Assembly: GCA_039654915.1 (NCBI GenBank)
Contig: CM077597.1
Span: 83,888,001-83,952,000, forward strand
Source of the DNA: Aquilaria yunnanensis
Lineage: Eukaryota; Streptophyta; Magnoliopsida; Malvales; Thymelaeaceae
Length of the DNA: 64,000 nt
Reading direction: 5' to 3'
The translations under genes were made by a program, and so were the position numbers. This document shows, piece by piece, positions 1-11,360 of this stretch. The notes under the pieces are model-generated. The model worked only from the letters and a program-made list of their open reading frames with translations. It was not told the DNA's origin and made no database searches. Every line of letters starts with the position of its first letter. The stretch's first letter is position 1.

Positions 1-1440
1 CTCAATCTGTCTATCATTAATTTTCTTTCCTTTAATCAAATTGCTATAATTGGGCTGCTATTTTTCTTTGTTGGGCTACACAATTTCTCGCCACTCTAAT
101 TTGTAGCCCCCTTCAAGTCCACCATCCAATTTTTTGCTCAATACGTCCTTACCAAAGGTGTCAAGAACCTCGGCATTTAACTTACTTAGGCAACAATCAA
201 TATTTTTCCCATTATCCTCATTTAAATTATGAGCCTATTCAAGAGTTCCTACTCCATTAATTCTAATCGTTTCCCTAGATAGTCTAGCGGCTCTGCTCGT
301 CACACTTCCCCCAATTTGTTCATTTTCCCAAAAAAGTGTCCGTTCATCTTCCAAGGATCCATTTTCCAGGAAGACTTCATCGTGATCATCATTGAAATGT
401 GCTCCATCAATTTCTAATTCCGATGAACAAATGCCATAATTTTTATTACTTTGGACCAAATCACTTTATATAGTAAACTCTTCAACAATTCTAACATTGA
501 CAGTTTTATCATCAACTTTTAACTGGACTACAGTAAAGTTGAAATCCATCTCACGCATTAACACCAAAAATTCTTCCAACATGGAAACACCTTTTATCAG
601 ATGTATCTTTGTCCACAGCTACCACTTTGCCCCACTTAACGCCCAACAATTCGAAAGTTGAACTTTTTCAAGGATGCAAAAGGACTCCAACACACAACAA
701 TCAAACCAATCTTCTAGGACCATTCAAGTTCTTTTTCCATCCCTAAATCCTTTTCCAGTGATTAAAATATTCCTCTCCTTCAACCAACAATGTATCTACT
801 GCGCTCTTTGACTTGCATGCTCGCAAAATTCTTAAACCACCAAGATTCTTTATTTTACGTGAGCTAGTACCATGTAATTCACATATATGTTAGACTAACT
901 TTTCCAACTCCAAATGCATTAACTTAGCCACAACACATCTCTGAAGCTCAGCAAGCTCTTCCAAATTTGACTGTATTTTAACTTCAGCCTACTGGCTTTT
1001 TGCTTAATGTTTGCCACCCTCCTTTGCTTTTCATCCCAACACCACATCATTGAAGAACCTCCCATCCCTTAGACTACTAGTATATCTCCTCCTTATCTCA
1101 GCTACTTTTTAGGACAGTCTGCAATTCCTCTGGTTTTCTCCATTTTCTTCAAATAGAATACAGTAACCCTTATCTTGAAACTCCCAATCCATATCGAGTT
1201 CAAATCTGTATATAAAAAGCCAACATTTTTAACATCTTTGAAACAAATAAAACCTAATTTACAGCATTTCGTTGTCTTTTCCAAGGAACATATATGTCCA
1301 TAACTACTAAAAATCGTTGAAACGCTTTCCATAAGTGATTGTCTTCCCAACATTCAGGAAAATTTATGAAATAAAAGGATGCACCAACCTAGCCCATCAC
1401 CTTATGAAGATCACTGGCCCCAGCTTTCTCCTATACTGTT
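1..1440 (-). pseudogene. LINE ORF1-like remnant with RRM-type domain
   Basis: This is the decayed ORF1 of a plant LINE, read on minus. Around 1102-1353 the frame carries an RRM-like stretch with the pieces SYGHICSLEK, LGFICFKDVK and LNSIWIGSFKIRV, the order seen in RRM domains of plant LINE first ORFs (an established family pattern). A downstream acidic, low-complexity tail lies at 235-459. Frames are broken by stops and shifts. The sequence is about 90% alike to 38693-40110 (minus) and 50625-52060 (plus), and related to the copy at 13966-14815. No start codon can be assigned. The LINE assignment rests on motif order, not a search. Confidence 0.65.
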
Positions 1441-1485
1441 TACCAGAGTCAAACCCCCTTATACTTTCTCTTGCATTCTTTCACT

Positions 1486-1512
1486 CACACACACACACAC
1501 ACACACACACAC
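1486..1512. repeat. (AC)n microsatellite
   Basis: An AC dinucleotide run of about 13 units lies between the LINE ORF1 remnant and the opposing LINE ORF2 remnant. The same site is (AC)n at 40169-40199 and an expanded (AG)n(GT)n at 50505-50565, so it differs between all three copies. Confidence 0.95.
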
Positions 1513-1619
1513 TATCTCACCATATCTTTGTTGGGATAGGGAAAGGTGCAAGTGGATAATGAAGTAAGGCAATTGTGCATGGGTAGTTTGAAAAGTAAAA
1601 ATATGGTGTCGTTATGAAA

Positions 1620-2607
1620 ATGGTAGGGGATATTTTGGCAAGAGCAAGAGGCTTTGTTATAGAAGGTAATTGTTAGTATTCATGGTAAGGAAGGCAGACT
1701 ATCAAATGTTTTAGGGAAAAGGAGTTAGAGTGGTGTTTGGGGGAAAATATTAAAAATAGGTAGGGATATATAGTAGAGTGGAGTTCTTTTTTTAAATTCC
1801 TTTAATGGAAAGTTGGGAATTAGGGTAAATATAGGTTTTGGAAAAATGTTTGGGTGGTAAATGGATGTTGAAAGAAGAGATTCCCTAGGTTAGCTTGGTT
1901 ACGGTCAAATGTAGAGTGTAAGGTCTATGAAAAATGAATTTGGGTTGATGGTAATTAGACGTGGCAGTGAGAATGGAGGAGAAGATTAAGAGGGCAAGAG
2001 TGTGGAGAAAATCATGAACTAACAAACATTTTGCAAGATTTTCCCATGGATTCTAAAGCCTTTGACTCTTATATTTGGAGTGGGAGCTTTGGTAGTTTGT
2101 TCATTGTTCAAAAGTTATCCAGATGCTTAGATGAAATGCTACTATAGAACAATGAGGTGAGGCTTGTGGTTGTTGGAGAAAATGGGTTCAAAAAAATGTG
2201 TCTTTATTCTTGTCATGAATGATCCAAGACTATGTTTTGAAAAAGCTGAACTTGACTAGTAGAGGCACATCTTTGCCTAAAAAGAAATTTTTGTGTGTGA
2301 GAAAGATATTGAGGATACAGAACATATTTGTCCACATTATGTTAAATTTGGTTTACTGTGGCGCTTGATCTCGTGATGGTGCAATATACAGTTACAGTTT
2401 GCTCGTAGCTTACTAGAGCTTGTGAGGGGCATTCCAAGTGAATGCAGGACATTTGAGCAATTTAAAGTGTGGCATGCAATTCTACAGGTCATAATTTCTT
2501 CTTTATGGAAAAGAAAAAGTAAGGTGGTATTTAACAATAAAAACTTCAAGGCTATGTGTAAATGCTTTACAAGTACTTCCTCCGAGGTCAAATGCCAAGG
2601 TAAATAA
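1620..2607 (+). pseudogene. LINE ORF2 C-terminal remnant (zf-RVT region)
   Basis: Plus-strand pieces match the C-terminal zinc-binding (zf-RVT) region that follows the reverse transcriptase in plant LINEs. A segment like LNLTSRG lies near 2240-2280, an EDTEHIC-type cysteine/histidine stretch near 2310-2340, and the tail FKVWHAILQV plus a lysine-rich VVFNNKNFK at 2422-2607. Several stops and shifts break it. No RT catalytic core is present here. It faces away from the LINE ORF1 remnant at 1-1440, so the two are not a normal ORF1-ORF2 pair. The same head-to-head arrangement recurs in both palindrome arms. Confidence 0.6.
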
Positions 2608-2609
2608 AT

Positions 2610-5048
2610 CTTAAGTTATTTTCCTTAAAAAAGTTTTATTAAGCAAGAAAAGCAAGCTAAGTAAGGTTAACAGTAGTTCCTAAGTGCAAATAACATTTAA
2701 AGGGCAAGAAAGACAAAATGGAAATTTTGTCTTGAGTCAGTGGCATGGCCATAATTTCTATGAAACTAGGTCATGTAACTATTCATAACCAAAGAAGTTA
2801 ATACCAAAAGTATTTCTAGTCATTTTAACCAAAAGTGAAAATTACGGGCTAAAAATGCACTAAGTGTGAAATTGAGTTATTATATTTTATAATGCCTTAC
2901 TTAAGTGGCTTAAGGCCAAAGTGAGAAGAAAACAAAAATAGGCCAACTGCAATAGTTAGGATATTTTAAGAAGAGATGAACAACACTATTCATCACCTTT
3001 TTCATTCCATTATCATAGTTGTCCTCTCTCCACAGCTCCTTCTCATCAAACCACCTAATCTACTCAAAATTCCATGAAAATTGAAGGTCCCAAAACCATC
3101 CTAACAAGCATCTAGCTCATCTTTGGTGTGTTTGGTGCACTTGAATTTATTCTTGCAAGTTTTCATTTCAAACGCTAGGGTAAGCTTTTATGGTCCTTAT
3201 GAGTTATTTCTAAGCCTATTAAATGGTTATAAATGGTCTTAATTTCATGCCCTTGGTGTCCACTTAGTTGAATTCAAGCTTGGACATCAAAGGAACTTCA
3301 TTGAGCTCATGTCTGCTTCCTGCTTTATGGATGATTTGAGGTGAGAGATTTGAGTTATGGCATGATTGAATGATGGATAACTAGTGTTGTAACACTTATG
3401 AGTATGCTTTGTTTGGGTACTTGGTGATTTGTCCATGGTGGTGTGGTGTCACAGGCCATGGGTGCCCCGTCACTAAGGGTAACACTGTCCCATGTTTTTA
3501 ATATATTTCAAGCACTTAGGTGCTACAGTTTTCTTCCTAGGCCTAACCTATGGTGTTTAGCACTTTAATTCAAGTTTAAAACCTACCTTTAAAGCTAAGA
3601 TAATGCATCATTATTAGGTAATAAGTAGGTGGTTAAGAGGGCTATGTTTAAGTGGCTTCATTTAGGTACCTTAAGGCTTAAAGAGGTGCCAAGATGGGAC
3701 TAAGAGGAGCTTGATGTTGCAATGGCCAAAAAATGAGGCCAAGAACATTTGAAATTAGATTCGAACCTGAGGTGGGTTTAAGACCTCTAACGGCCCAAGG
3801 AAAGAAAGTGGGAACCTTTTAGCATTGTGGTGGTTCCTAAGAAGTTCTGGCTGAGCTATGAGCTTTATAAGTGATCTACCAAGGAGCCAAAGCCAAGTCT
3901 AAAAGAATTTGGCAAAGAATGGCCATTAAGTTCATTACTTGGCATAACAAGAAAAAGGAAGATATGGGTAATAAAAGGGTAAGTGATGACTTACTTAAGT
4001 AAGCCCATAAGGGGTGCATAAGGTCAAGTAAGCAATAACTTACATTAAATGCTCGTCAATATGACTTCAAAGGGTAAGTTAAGTGCTAGCATGGGATGCT
4101 AGGGCCGGTGTCCAAGTATCCCAGCCATAAGAGCTCATGGCAAGTTTATTACCTACGGGTGTAAGGAAGTCCTAAATGCATTTGCATGTGCATGTTTTAT
4201 CCATGCATCCATTAATTCATTAGTTGCATTATTGGTTGTTGTTTTGTTATTGTTGTTGGTTATGTGTTTGCTACTTGTGGTATATTTTTTGTATGTTTAT
4301 GTAAATGCATATTACTTGCACTATGATTTCCCTTGTAGGTGCTCAAATCCCTTACTGAGTACTTTTAAATACTCACTCCTTAAGTACTGTGCAGGTATTA
4401 GGTAGGCTAGTTAGGCTAAACAATTGTAAAGGATAGCTGTTAAGGCTAAGTTTGTTCAGTCTGAAGGTATTTTCTAAGTAGGAAACTTTATGGTTCCAAG
4501 CTACTTATGATATAAGTTGTAGTGACCAAGTGTTTTCCTTTTCAGTTGATGCTATGTGAGCACAATGAAAGTGTGGCTCATCACTTAAACCTAGCTTGCT
4601 CAAGTTAAGAGCTAAAGATGGATCTTACTAAATATTGTTACTTTATGTACAAGTACTATATTTTACATACTAAGTGTTGCCTCTACTACTATCCATTGGT
4701 GTGTATAACACTAGGGTTGCATTTGGCCACATATAGGATTAAGATGCGTGCAAATGGTTGTTACTTGAAGCAAAAACAATTAAATTTTTTATGTTTTGGC
4801 TTGTTTTTAACTTTTCTTTTATAATTGGAAATGTCACGATTTTCTTCTCAGTTTTATATATTTTTTATTTCATAGCCAGTAAGACACATGCATTTTTTCT
4901 TTATATGGTAGGTTAAGTAACTAGTTGTGCGTAATGCTTCAAGATATACTTCATGAGTATAGCTAGCCAATTTTGACCTAAATAGGATCATAGTTCCCTA
5001 AAAGCCTATCAATAGTAGTAAATGTAGGGCCCCGGTACCTTGTTTCAC
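2610..5048 (+). mobile_element. Gypsy-type LTR, 5' edge decayed
   Basis: This non-coding block is shared, in order, with 27420-29815 and 41310-42928. Common landmarks are an AAGCAAGCTAAGTAAG-like start, a conserved 'aaaaatgcactaagtg' stretch and an ending just before a tRNA-iMet-like primer site at 5055. In the 27379 copy it directly follows integrase and a polypurine tract, which identifies it as an LTR of about 2.4 kb. Here the first ~40 bases of the LTR are missing or replaced by the LINE fragment. The short reading frame at 4618-4824 has no recognisable product. Confidence 0.7.
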
Positions 5049-5054
5049 CATAGT

Positions 5055-5069
5055 TAGTATCAGAGCAGG
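5055..5069 (+). other. Degenerate primer-binding site (tRNA-iMet type)
   Basis: The bases TAGTATCAGAGCAGG differ from the usual plant TGGTATCAGAGC primer site by one base in its core. It lies a few bases after the LTR end near 5048, as expected for the start of a retrotransposon interior. Confidence 0.65.
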
Positions 5070-7257
5070 TAAATGGCCATAGTATAGGTAATATGTGACT
5101 AAGATCCTTATGTGTCCTTATGCTCAGTAAGGTTGGTATTGTTCATAAGTGCCTTTAGAGTTATTGTCTAGCTTCGATTGCAAGTATATTGGTATAAACC
5201 CGATAAGGTGATAAAATTCAAGTAAAGGACCGAGTAAAGGTCTGAGTGGCTTAAGTTAAACCCATAGGGAAGCTGGTAGTTTAATGTGTAATCTTAGTGG
5301 CACTAAAGCATTGGTGCCTCAAGGAAGCATGCCTAACCTTTGAAGGAAGAGAGAGACCAAGGTTAATGCTCAGGTGGTAAAGGTCAAACTATGTTGAAGT
5401 CTACCAGAATACCAAGACTAAGGAAGAAATCTTTACTTCAAGGGGTAGGACCAAGGTCAAGGCAACATTCTAGGGCATGTTGGTTCAGTTAAGTCAGAAT
5501 GTGATAAGGTATAAGTTGAGGAGTAGATAAGAACCCTGAGGGTAAGGGCTGATGAACACTTACTAATGGTGCACTGAGGCTATGTGAATTATCACCACCT
5601 AAGGGCAAATGGTAATGTGGACACAAAGAGTTTAACAGATCATGGGGTAAGGGCTAAGGTGCATGAGGACTTTGATGCTCCTAGGCCAAGAGAGTAACAT
5701 CTCTACACAAGGTAAGTTGAGGCCCAAAATAATAAGTTGGTAAAGTACGTTTAAGTTGAAGTCCATGGAATTGAAGAAAGTAATAGTCTAAGGGAAAGTA
5801 AGCCCAAGCTCAAGGCTTGGACAAGGCTATGCTCAAGACCACTTCAATCACTAGGGAAAGCACTGCCATTATTTTAAAACAACTGAGAATTCCTTCTTTG
5901 ACCAGTGAATGGTCAAGGAGTCAGTAACAAAAAAAAAAGTACCTTTATGTTAACAGCATAGTAGTAATTGGATTTATTTTTTGACTACTGTGTCTATGGT
6001 TATGATGAGTTTGCCTAAAAACTAAAATTGTAAAAGAAAAGGGGCAATTTGAAACCTTAAGAGCCCTAAGGGTAAATTTTGATTATACCATTTGGTTGGT
6101 AAGAACTAGTGATTAGGAGCTTCAGAGTAGTCAAAATGGTGTGCTCTATGGTTATGGTTTTGGTTGAACAATGAAATCACACTTAGGAAGTGAACCAATT
6201 AAGGGCATAAGAGCCAACTTTTTTATACCGGTCATAAGTGGTCCTGGAAAGTATTTATAGGGTAAGGGAAACTAGCACAAAAAAGTTCATAGGTTATGTT
6301 TTGGGTTATGCTTTAAGCTAATTGAACTTTTTCTTATGCTACAAATGGTGGCTTATGAACCATAGGAATGGTTTAGTGAAGGAAAGCTCTAAGATGATCA
6401 TGAACAGTCCAATTCTAAGAAGTATAGCCAACTAGTTTACAAGAGTTACGAAGTGCAGAGAGATTGAGTTCTCTAAGCACTGTAGTTGAGGGTAAGGAAG
6501 CTATAAAGCCAAGGATTATTTCAAGGGGCCGAATGCTGTAAGTGAAGGCAAGAAATGTGGTATGCTAAGAACTTGCACTAAATGCAAGAGGTTAGAATTA
6601 AAGAATAAGAACCATAAACCACAAGTCTGAGAATGGTGAAGTAACTTTGAGGATGTGGTTCTTCAAAAAAGGGAGTCAATGAGTTTGGCACATTGGTTAA
6701 GGTACAAGAGTTAAACCAAACCATGGAGACCAAAAGGTAGTAACTAAACCCCCAAGACACTACAAACTGACACAGGAGTATGAGAGAGAACTGGATTATC
6801 ACTAAGTGCCATGAGGCTTAAAGGATACCTAAGTGAGTTTAAATAAAAGGCAACCTATGGAATTCAGAATTGAGACCTACTAACTGTTAAAGATTCCTAT
6901 GGTGGTAAGATGAACTCCAAGTCCTGAGCATAGTTCCTATAGTTTCTTTAGGGTCTGAGTGAATTAATATTGCTTATCAAGAGTGGAAGTGACTTGAGCA
7001 GTATCAAGATTGCTAAGTAGTTCAAAATTTTTAAATAGTGGAGCTAGTTCTACATTCAAAAGAATGAAGAAGGCCAAGAGCCATAAGGCTTAATAGTACT
7101 GGCTTAAGTAGAGTTTAGAGGTTCTAACTAAGAGGATCCTTGAGATCTGAAATGAACCCCACGGTTGAAGGATACCAGGAAGATTAAAGGGAATAGGTAG
7201 AGGCATGACTAACTAAAATTGCCAAGTTAAAGTGTTGAATGACTGAGTAGCTCAAAG
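5070..7257 (+). mobile_element. Unrecognised retrotransposon interior, first part
   Basis: The position just after an LTR and primer site implies the interior of the same gypsy-like element. I found no gag, protease, RT or integrase motif on either strand. The sequence is purine-rich on plus, with many AAGG/TAAG words, and has stops in all frames. The small minus-strand frame at 6578-6802 looks accidental. It resumes at 9811 after the solo LTR insertion. Confidence 0.4.
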
Positions 7258-7262
7258 GTCAG
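7258..7262. repeat. Target-site duplication GTCAG, left copy
   Basis: GTCAG directly precedes the TG start of the solo LTR and is repeated exactly at 9806-9810. Confidence 0.93.
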
Positions 7263-7568
7263 TGTGGCAACGTGCGGGTCATTTTCGGGAGTCGCCACCA
7301 ATCGGTTTTCGCTTAGGTCGATTGGACACCTTAAAATTGGTCTGCGAGAGTTCGAGGATTCGGGAGTACGGTTACGTTAAAACAACTTTGTTAAAACGCC
7401 CAAAAATTGGTACCTTAGTTGATTTCAATTTTGTTTTGCTTTGCTTTAAAAAAATATTCAGTTAATTTTCTAACTAGAAATTTTAACTGAATTAGTCGGA
7501 TGTGGATTTTTAAATTAAGACGGGTTTAAAAGTCTTCAGCAATTAATTTGTATAAAATTTGATATTTT

Positions 7569-7780
7569 CGAACCATGGACTCTGCCGAGTCACCCGGACA
7601 CGGAAGTTTTAATTCCGAACCATGGACTCTGCCGAGTCACCCGGACACGGAATTTGACGAAATTTTAAATAATTTAATCCATATCGTAAAATATGGATTT
7701 TTATCTTTATATTTATTTTTATTCAAAAAAAGTTGATATTTTCCAAACCGTGAATCTTGCCGGATCATCCGGATATGAAA
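7569..7780. repeat. Tandem ~35-bp motif inside solo LTR
   Basis: Two near-perfect copies of a motif containing CATGGACTCTGCCGAGTCAC lie at 7569-7603 and 7615-7650, with a third decayed copy at about 7741-7780. The core GACTCtgccGAGTC can form a small hairpin. Confidence 0.85.
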
Positions 7781-8119
7781 ATTGATTTAATATTTTATTA
7801 ATTTTTTTTTGTTTATTTAATCATAATTTTTTAATATTTTGTTGTTATTATTTTTTTTACTTTTCTTAAATTGTTAATTACTATTACTTTTAAAAAAATT
7901 TATTGATTTTCTTTAATGTTTTCTTTAAAAGAAATAAATAAAAATATGTAATCCAAAAATAATAAAAGATGGTTGGCTTTTTTGTTAAAAATTGATTTTT
8001 TTTTGTTAGACATACAAATGAAGTTAATTATTCACATAAAAAAAAACTTCTTTTTTTGTTATTATTTTTATTTTTATAGCCGAAAGTGAAATAAGTTTGA
8101 CCATCTATATAAAAAAAAT

Positions 8120-8640
8120 ACATAAAGTAAATAAAGGATAAATAAATAAATAAATAAATAAAGTGGGGCTTTTTGGCCATCCACTTAAAAATTGCAGAAA
8201 TTAAATATCATATGCAAATAAAAAGCACATAAAGGAAGATTAAAAGTCAATAAATAATAAACAAATAAATAAAGCGAGGCTTTTTGGCCATCAACTAATA
8301 ATAAATAAATAGGAGGTATAACCTTCCATGAATTATAATAATAATAATAAAGATAATAAAAGTTAGTTGTTAGAATTAGTTATTAATAATAGTAATAATA
8401 ACAATAATAAAGGTTAATAAAGTTAGCAAAGTTAGTTATTAATAATAATAACAATAATAATAAAGGTTAGTGAAGTTAGTAAGTTAGTAACAATTATAAC
8501 AATAATAAAAGGTTAGTAAGGTTAGTAAGTTAGTAACAATTATAACAATAACAAAAGTTAGTGAAGTTAGTTGTGCGAAAATTAAAAGGTTAGTGACTAA
8601 TAACAATAATAATAAACAAACAATATAAAGATTATTATTA
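8120..8640. repeat. AT-rich microsatellite tracts (TAAA, AAT)
   Basis: Runs of AATA/TAAA near 8140-8165 and AAT/AAC triplets from 8335 to 8620, with imperfect repeats of 'aaagttagtaa'. No coding potential. A shorter ATA run recurs at about 9695-9730. Confidence 0.85.
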
Positions 8641-8749
8641 GTTCTGCAGAGATAAAAAAAACAAGGTTAGTAACTAAAAGGAATAAATATGAAAAGATGG
8701 AGGATTAAAAGGGAGTTTTACCCTGAAATCAAAATTTTAAATTCTGAGA

Positions 8750-9125
8750 AACAGGGGCGACGCGGACGCGGGAGGGGAAACGGCGACGACTTCGCACGGC
8801 GGCGTGCAGGGGCTGGGCGACGCGGCGGAGGAGGCTAGGCACGGCGTCGGTGGCGAGCTGGGTCGACGGAGGTGACGAGGAAGGCGGCTGAAAAGGGGTA
8901 GCGACGTCGGGGGATTAACTCGGGGTGACGGGACGCGACGGAGAATGGAGAAACGTGCGACGGGACGGCGTGGGAGCGACGGCGGCGTCGTGGGGAGGCG
9001 ACGGGCGACAGCGTGACGGCGTGACGGCAGCGACGGAGCAAAACGACGGCGACGGCGACGGGAAGCGACGGCAGGGGCGCGCAGGGGACGGCAGTGAAAG
9101 AAAACGGAAGGAGGAAGATGGTCAA
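8750..9125. other. GC-rich, CpG-dense island inside the solo LTR
   Basis: About 370 bp of strongly GC-rich sequence, with many CG and GACGGCG words, sits inside an otherwise very AT-rich LTR. Open frames on both strands (minus 8835-9125, plus 8925-9329) are low in complexity (Arg/Pro or Gly/Asp/Arg) and follow from base composition, so I do not call genes. It could be the LTR's transcribed leader upstream of the TATTTATA motif or a captured fragment. Confidence 0.7.
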
Positions 9126-9805
9126 ACCGTCAAAAGGCCAAAATTTTGGGATTTTCTGGAGAAAAAAAGGAGAGTTAGGAACCTAAGCTGTAAGTTTTGC
9201 TTTTTTTTTTTAAAACGGAGCTCTAAGCTTTTTTTCTATTTTTTTCCTCTCTTTCTCTGTGTTAAGACACAGATTTGGACCCCTATTTATAGGGGAAGGG
9301 GTGCTGGACTGTTCATAATTAAAAATTAATTAAATTCAAACTTATCTTTTAATTTAGTAAAATGACAGTTTCAGTCCTTTACGTCTCTCAGACTCTGGAT
9401 AAGGTCCTGAAGCTTCTGATTTTGACAATTTTGTCGTTTTCTGTTGATTTGGGCCAGAACCGTTATGCTGGCCCCAAATTGATGTGACAAACTACCAAAT
9501 GCTCCTAGAACTTTCAGATTTTGTCAATGTTTCCCGAAACTTCTGAATTTTGTCATTTTTACCTCAAACTTTTTAATTTTGTCATTTTTATGGAGTTTTC
9601 TTTTTTTCTTTCAAACATACACATATACACACATATATCATTTTAAATCAGATCTTCACAAAAAAAAAATGTATTTTAAACTAATTAAAAAATTTTAGTA
9701 ATAATAATAATAATAATAGTAATAATAATAAATTTTTTTTAATTAATTTTTTATTTAATTTTTTTAAAAAATTTTTTAATGGCCGGACGAAATTGGGTGT
9801 CAACA

Positions 9806-9810
9806 GTCAG
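9806..9810. repeat. Target-site duplication GTCAG, right copy
   Basis: Exact repeat of 7258-7262 immediately after the CA end of the solo LTR. Confidence 0.93.
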
Positions 9811-10540
9811 TTAAGTGGGACTTGAGAAGAAAAGACATCAGTCAAAAGATTCAAGGTAAACAAAGGTTAAGGTTCCTTTCAACATAAAAAGATTTGTGGA
9901 GCCTAAGTAGCTTGTAGGAGTCTTTGCTCCTTAAAGGGTAAACAAGGTACCTAAGTGGTTTAAGGGACTAAGTGGAGGTCAGTAAATGGCTAAGGATTAC
10001 TCTTAGATAATAAGGTGACCAAGAAAAAGGAATTCAACACATGAGGAAAATTTGTTTAAGCTAAGGCAATTGGAACTACCTTATGACTCTAGAAGTTGAA
10101 GCTTATTGAACATCAACCTTGAATCATTATGTGCCAATGAAAATGTCTCATAGTAAAGACATAGTAATTTTAATAGCCAAAGAGATTTTAAGTACCCAAG
10201 AAAAGTTTGGGACTAGTGAAGTGCCAAGCATGTCTTCGCCGGACATAAGTAGGTTGTAGAGCTCGATCAAGCCTAAATGTGTAGAAATTTTGGACTATGG
10301 TTGTATAAATCAAAATAAGTAGCCACAACGCTGAGTCCATAAGGACGAGAAAATGAGATAATGACCTGAGAATGTGCCCAAGTATTGGGAAGTAAGGTAT
10401 AGGTACCAAAGCGGTCTCAAAGAAGGCATGAGAATTGTAAATGTTATTTGGCCACAGTTGTATAACAGGAGCACTCATGGCCAGGACTTGAGTTGTGTTG
10501 ACCCAATAGGTTTGGGATGTTAAGAAACACTCCTATGGAT
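9811..10540 (+). mobile_element. Unrecognised retrotransposon interior, second part
   Basis: This continues the purine-rich sequence of 5070-7257 after the solo LTR. No conserved protein motif was recognised. It ends where the Athila-like LTR fragment begins near 10545. Confidence 0.4.
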
Positions 10541-10544
10541 TCAA

Positions 10545-11360
10545 TCGGTAATAAGTTGTCTGCCATTCTCAGCATTTTTTTATTATTTAGCTGTTCAATC
10601 AGAAAAGTTGTTAACTAACTACAATGGATTAAAATGCTACAAGAAATAAAATTAAATATAGCACAACAAAAAAAAATTAAATGAATCAACAATCAACAGA
10701 TATCATGCTTATATTCGAATCCCCCTATAAATCTATTGCATTACCCTTATTTTTGTTTAATAGGTATATAGTCATCTTGGATCATAAATAGCTCTTGAGT
10801 TAGATTAACCCCTCTCTAGAGGTAGCTAACCATTGTTCGCAAGTTGATTAATTCGAATCTCTTCTCAACCAAAACCCTTAAAAATGTATTACTAGTTCTT
10901 TGAGTCTCACTACTAGGTTTCACCCTACTCCAGAGGTCTTATGTTGATTTATCTCTAGGCTTGCATGCAATCTCTTTTACCCACATGTTGTTAAAATAAA
11001 AAATACAAGCAATTAACTTAACATGCATGATATTAGACATTGACTTAATCGGCTAGCTTCTACCAATCCAATAATAAGGAAGCATACATGGAAAGATTGA
11101 AAGAAACTATATGAAATTAATCCAAAATTACTCTAAGCTTGAGTAAGAATTTAGCCCATTATCCTAACAAGGAAACTCCTCAAGAGAAAAATGGAACAAG
11201 AAATCAAAGACTCCATCTCTCAACATCTTTTTATTCAAGAAATCCTTGCTCTGATGTGAATCAATCAGTGTTGATTATCAGAACTGCCTCCTGTAGCCTC
11301 TTACTATAAGCCATGAACTTCTTTTTTCTCTTTTTGGCTGCTCTCCCTTTGTCTTCTTCC
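10545..11360 (-). mobile_element. Athila-like 3' LTR fragment
   Basis: This block is a direct repeat of about 12915-13745. Shared landmarks on plus are 'gaataataagttgtc'-like starts, a 'tagattaac...ccct' segment near 10801-10870 and 'ctctttttggctgctctcc' near 11328-11345. Read on minus, it follows the gag remnant and so sits where a 3' LTR would be. Its minus-strand 3' end (about 140 bp corresponding to 12773-12915) is missing. The gag frame at 11548..11261 runs into this block, which implies that an internal deletion removed pol and fused gag to the LTR. Confidence 0.6.

Larger units (their letters stand above)
7263..9805 (+). mobile_element. Solo LTR (2543 bp) with perfect 5-bp TSD
   Basis: The element begins TGTGGCAACGTGCGGGTC and ends GGGTGTCAACA, so it has TG...CA ends, and it is flanked by GTCAG on both sides. 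No internal coding region is present, so it is a solo LTR left by recombination between the two LTRs of a full element. It holds a tandem 35-bp motif (7569-7650), long A/T-rich microsatellite tracts (about 8120-8600), a GC-rich island (8750-9120) and a TATTTATA box near 9284-9291. The length and the perfect TSD suggest a Ty3/gypsy element. The lineage and the orientation shown are inferred from sequence style only. Confidence 0.88.

Noticed and set aside
1335..1567. Frames with His-Thr repeats
   Set aside because: Direct translation of the AC microsatellite; the same holds near 40065-40253 and 50458-50667.
8835..9329. Overlapping frames of 96 and 134 aa on both strands
   Set aside because: Both lie in the GC-rich island, are low in complexity, and have no motif.
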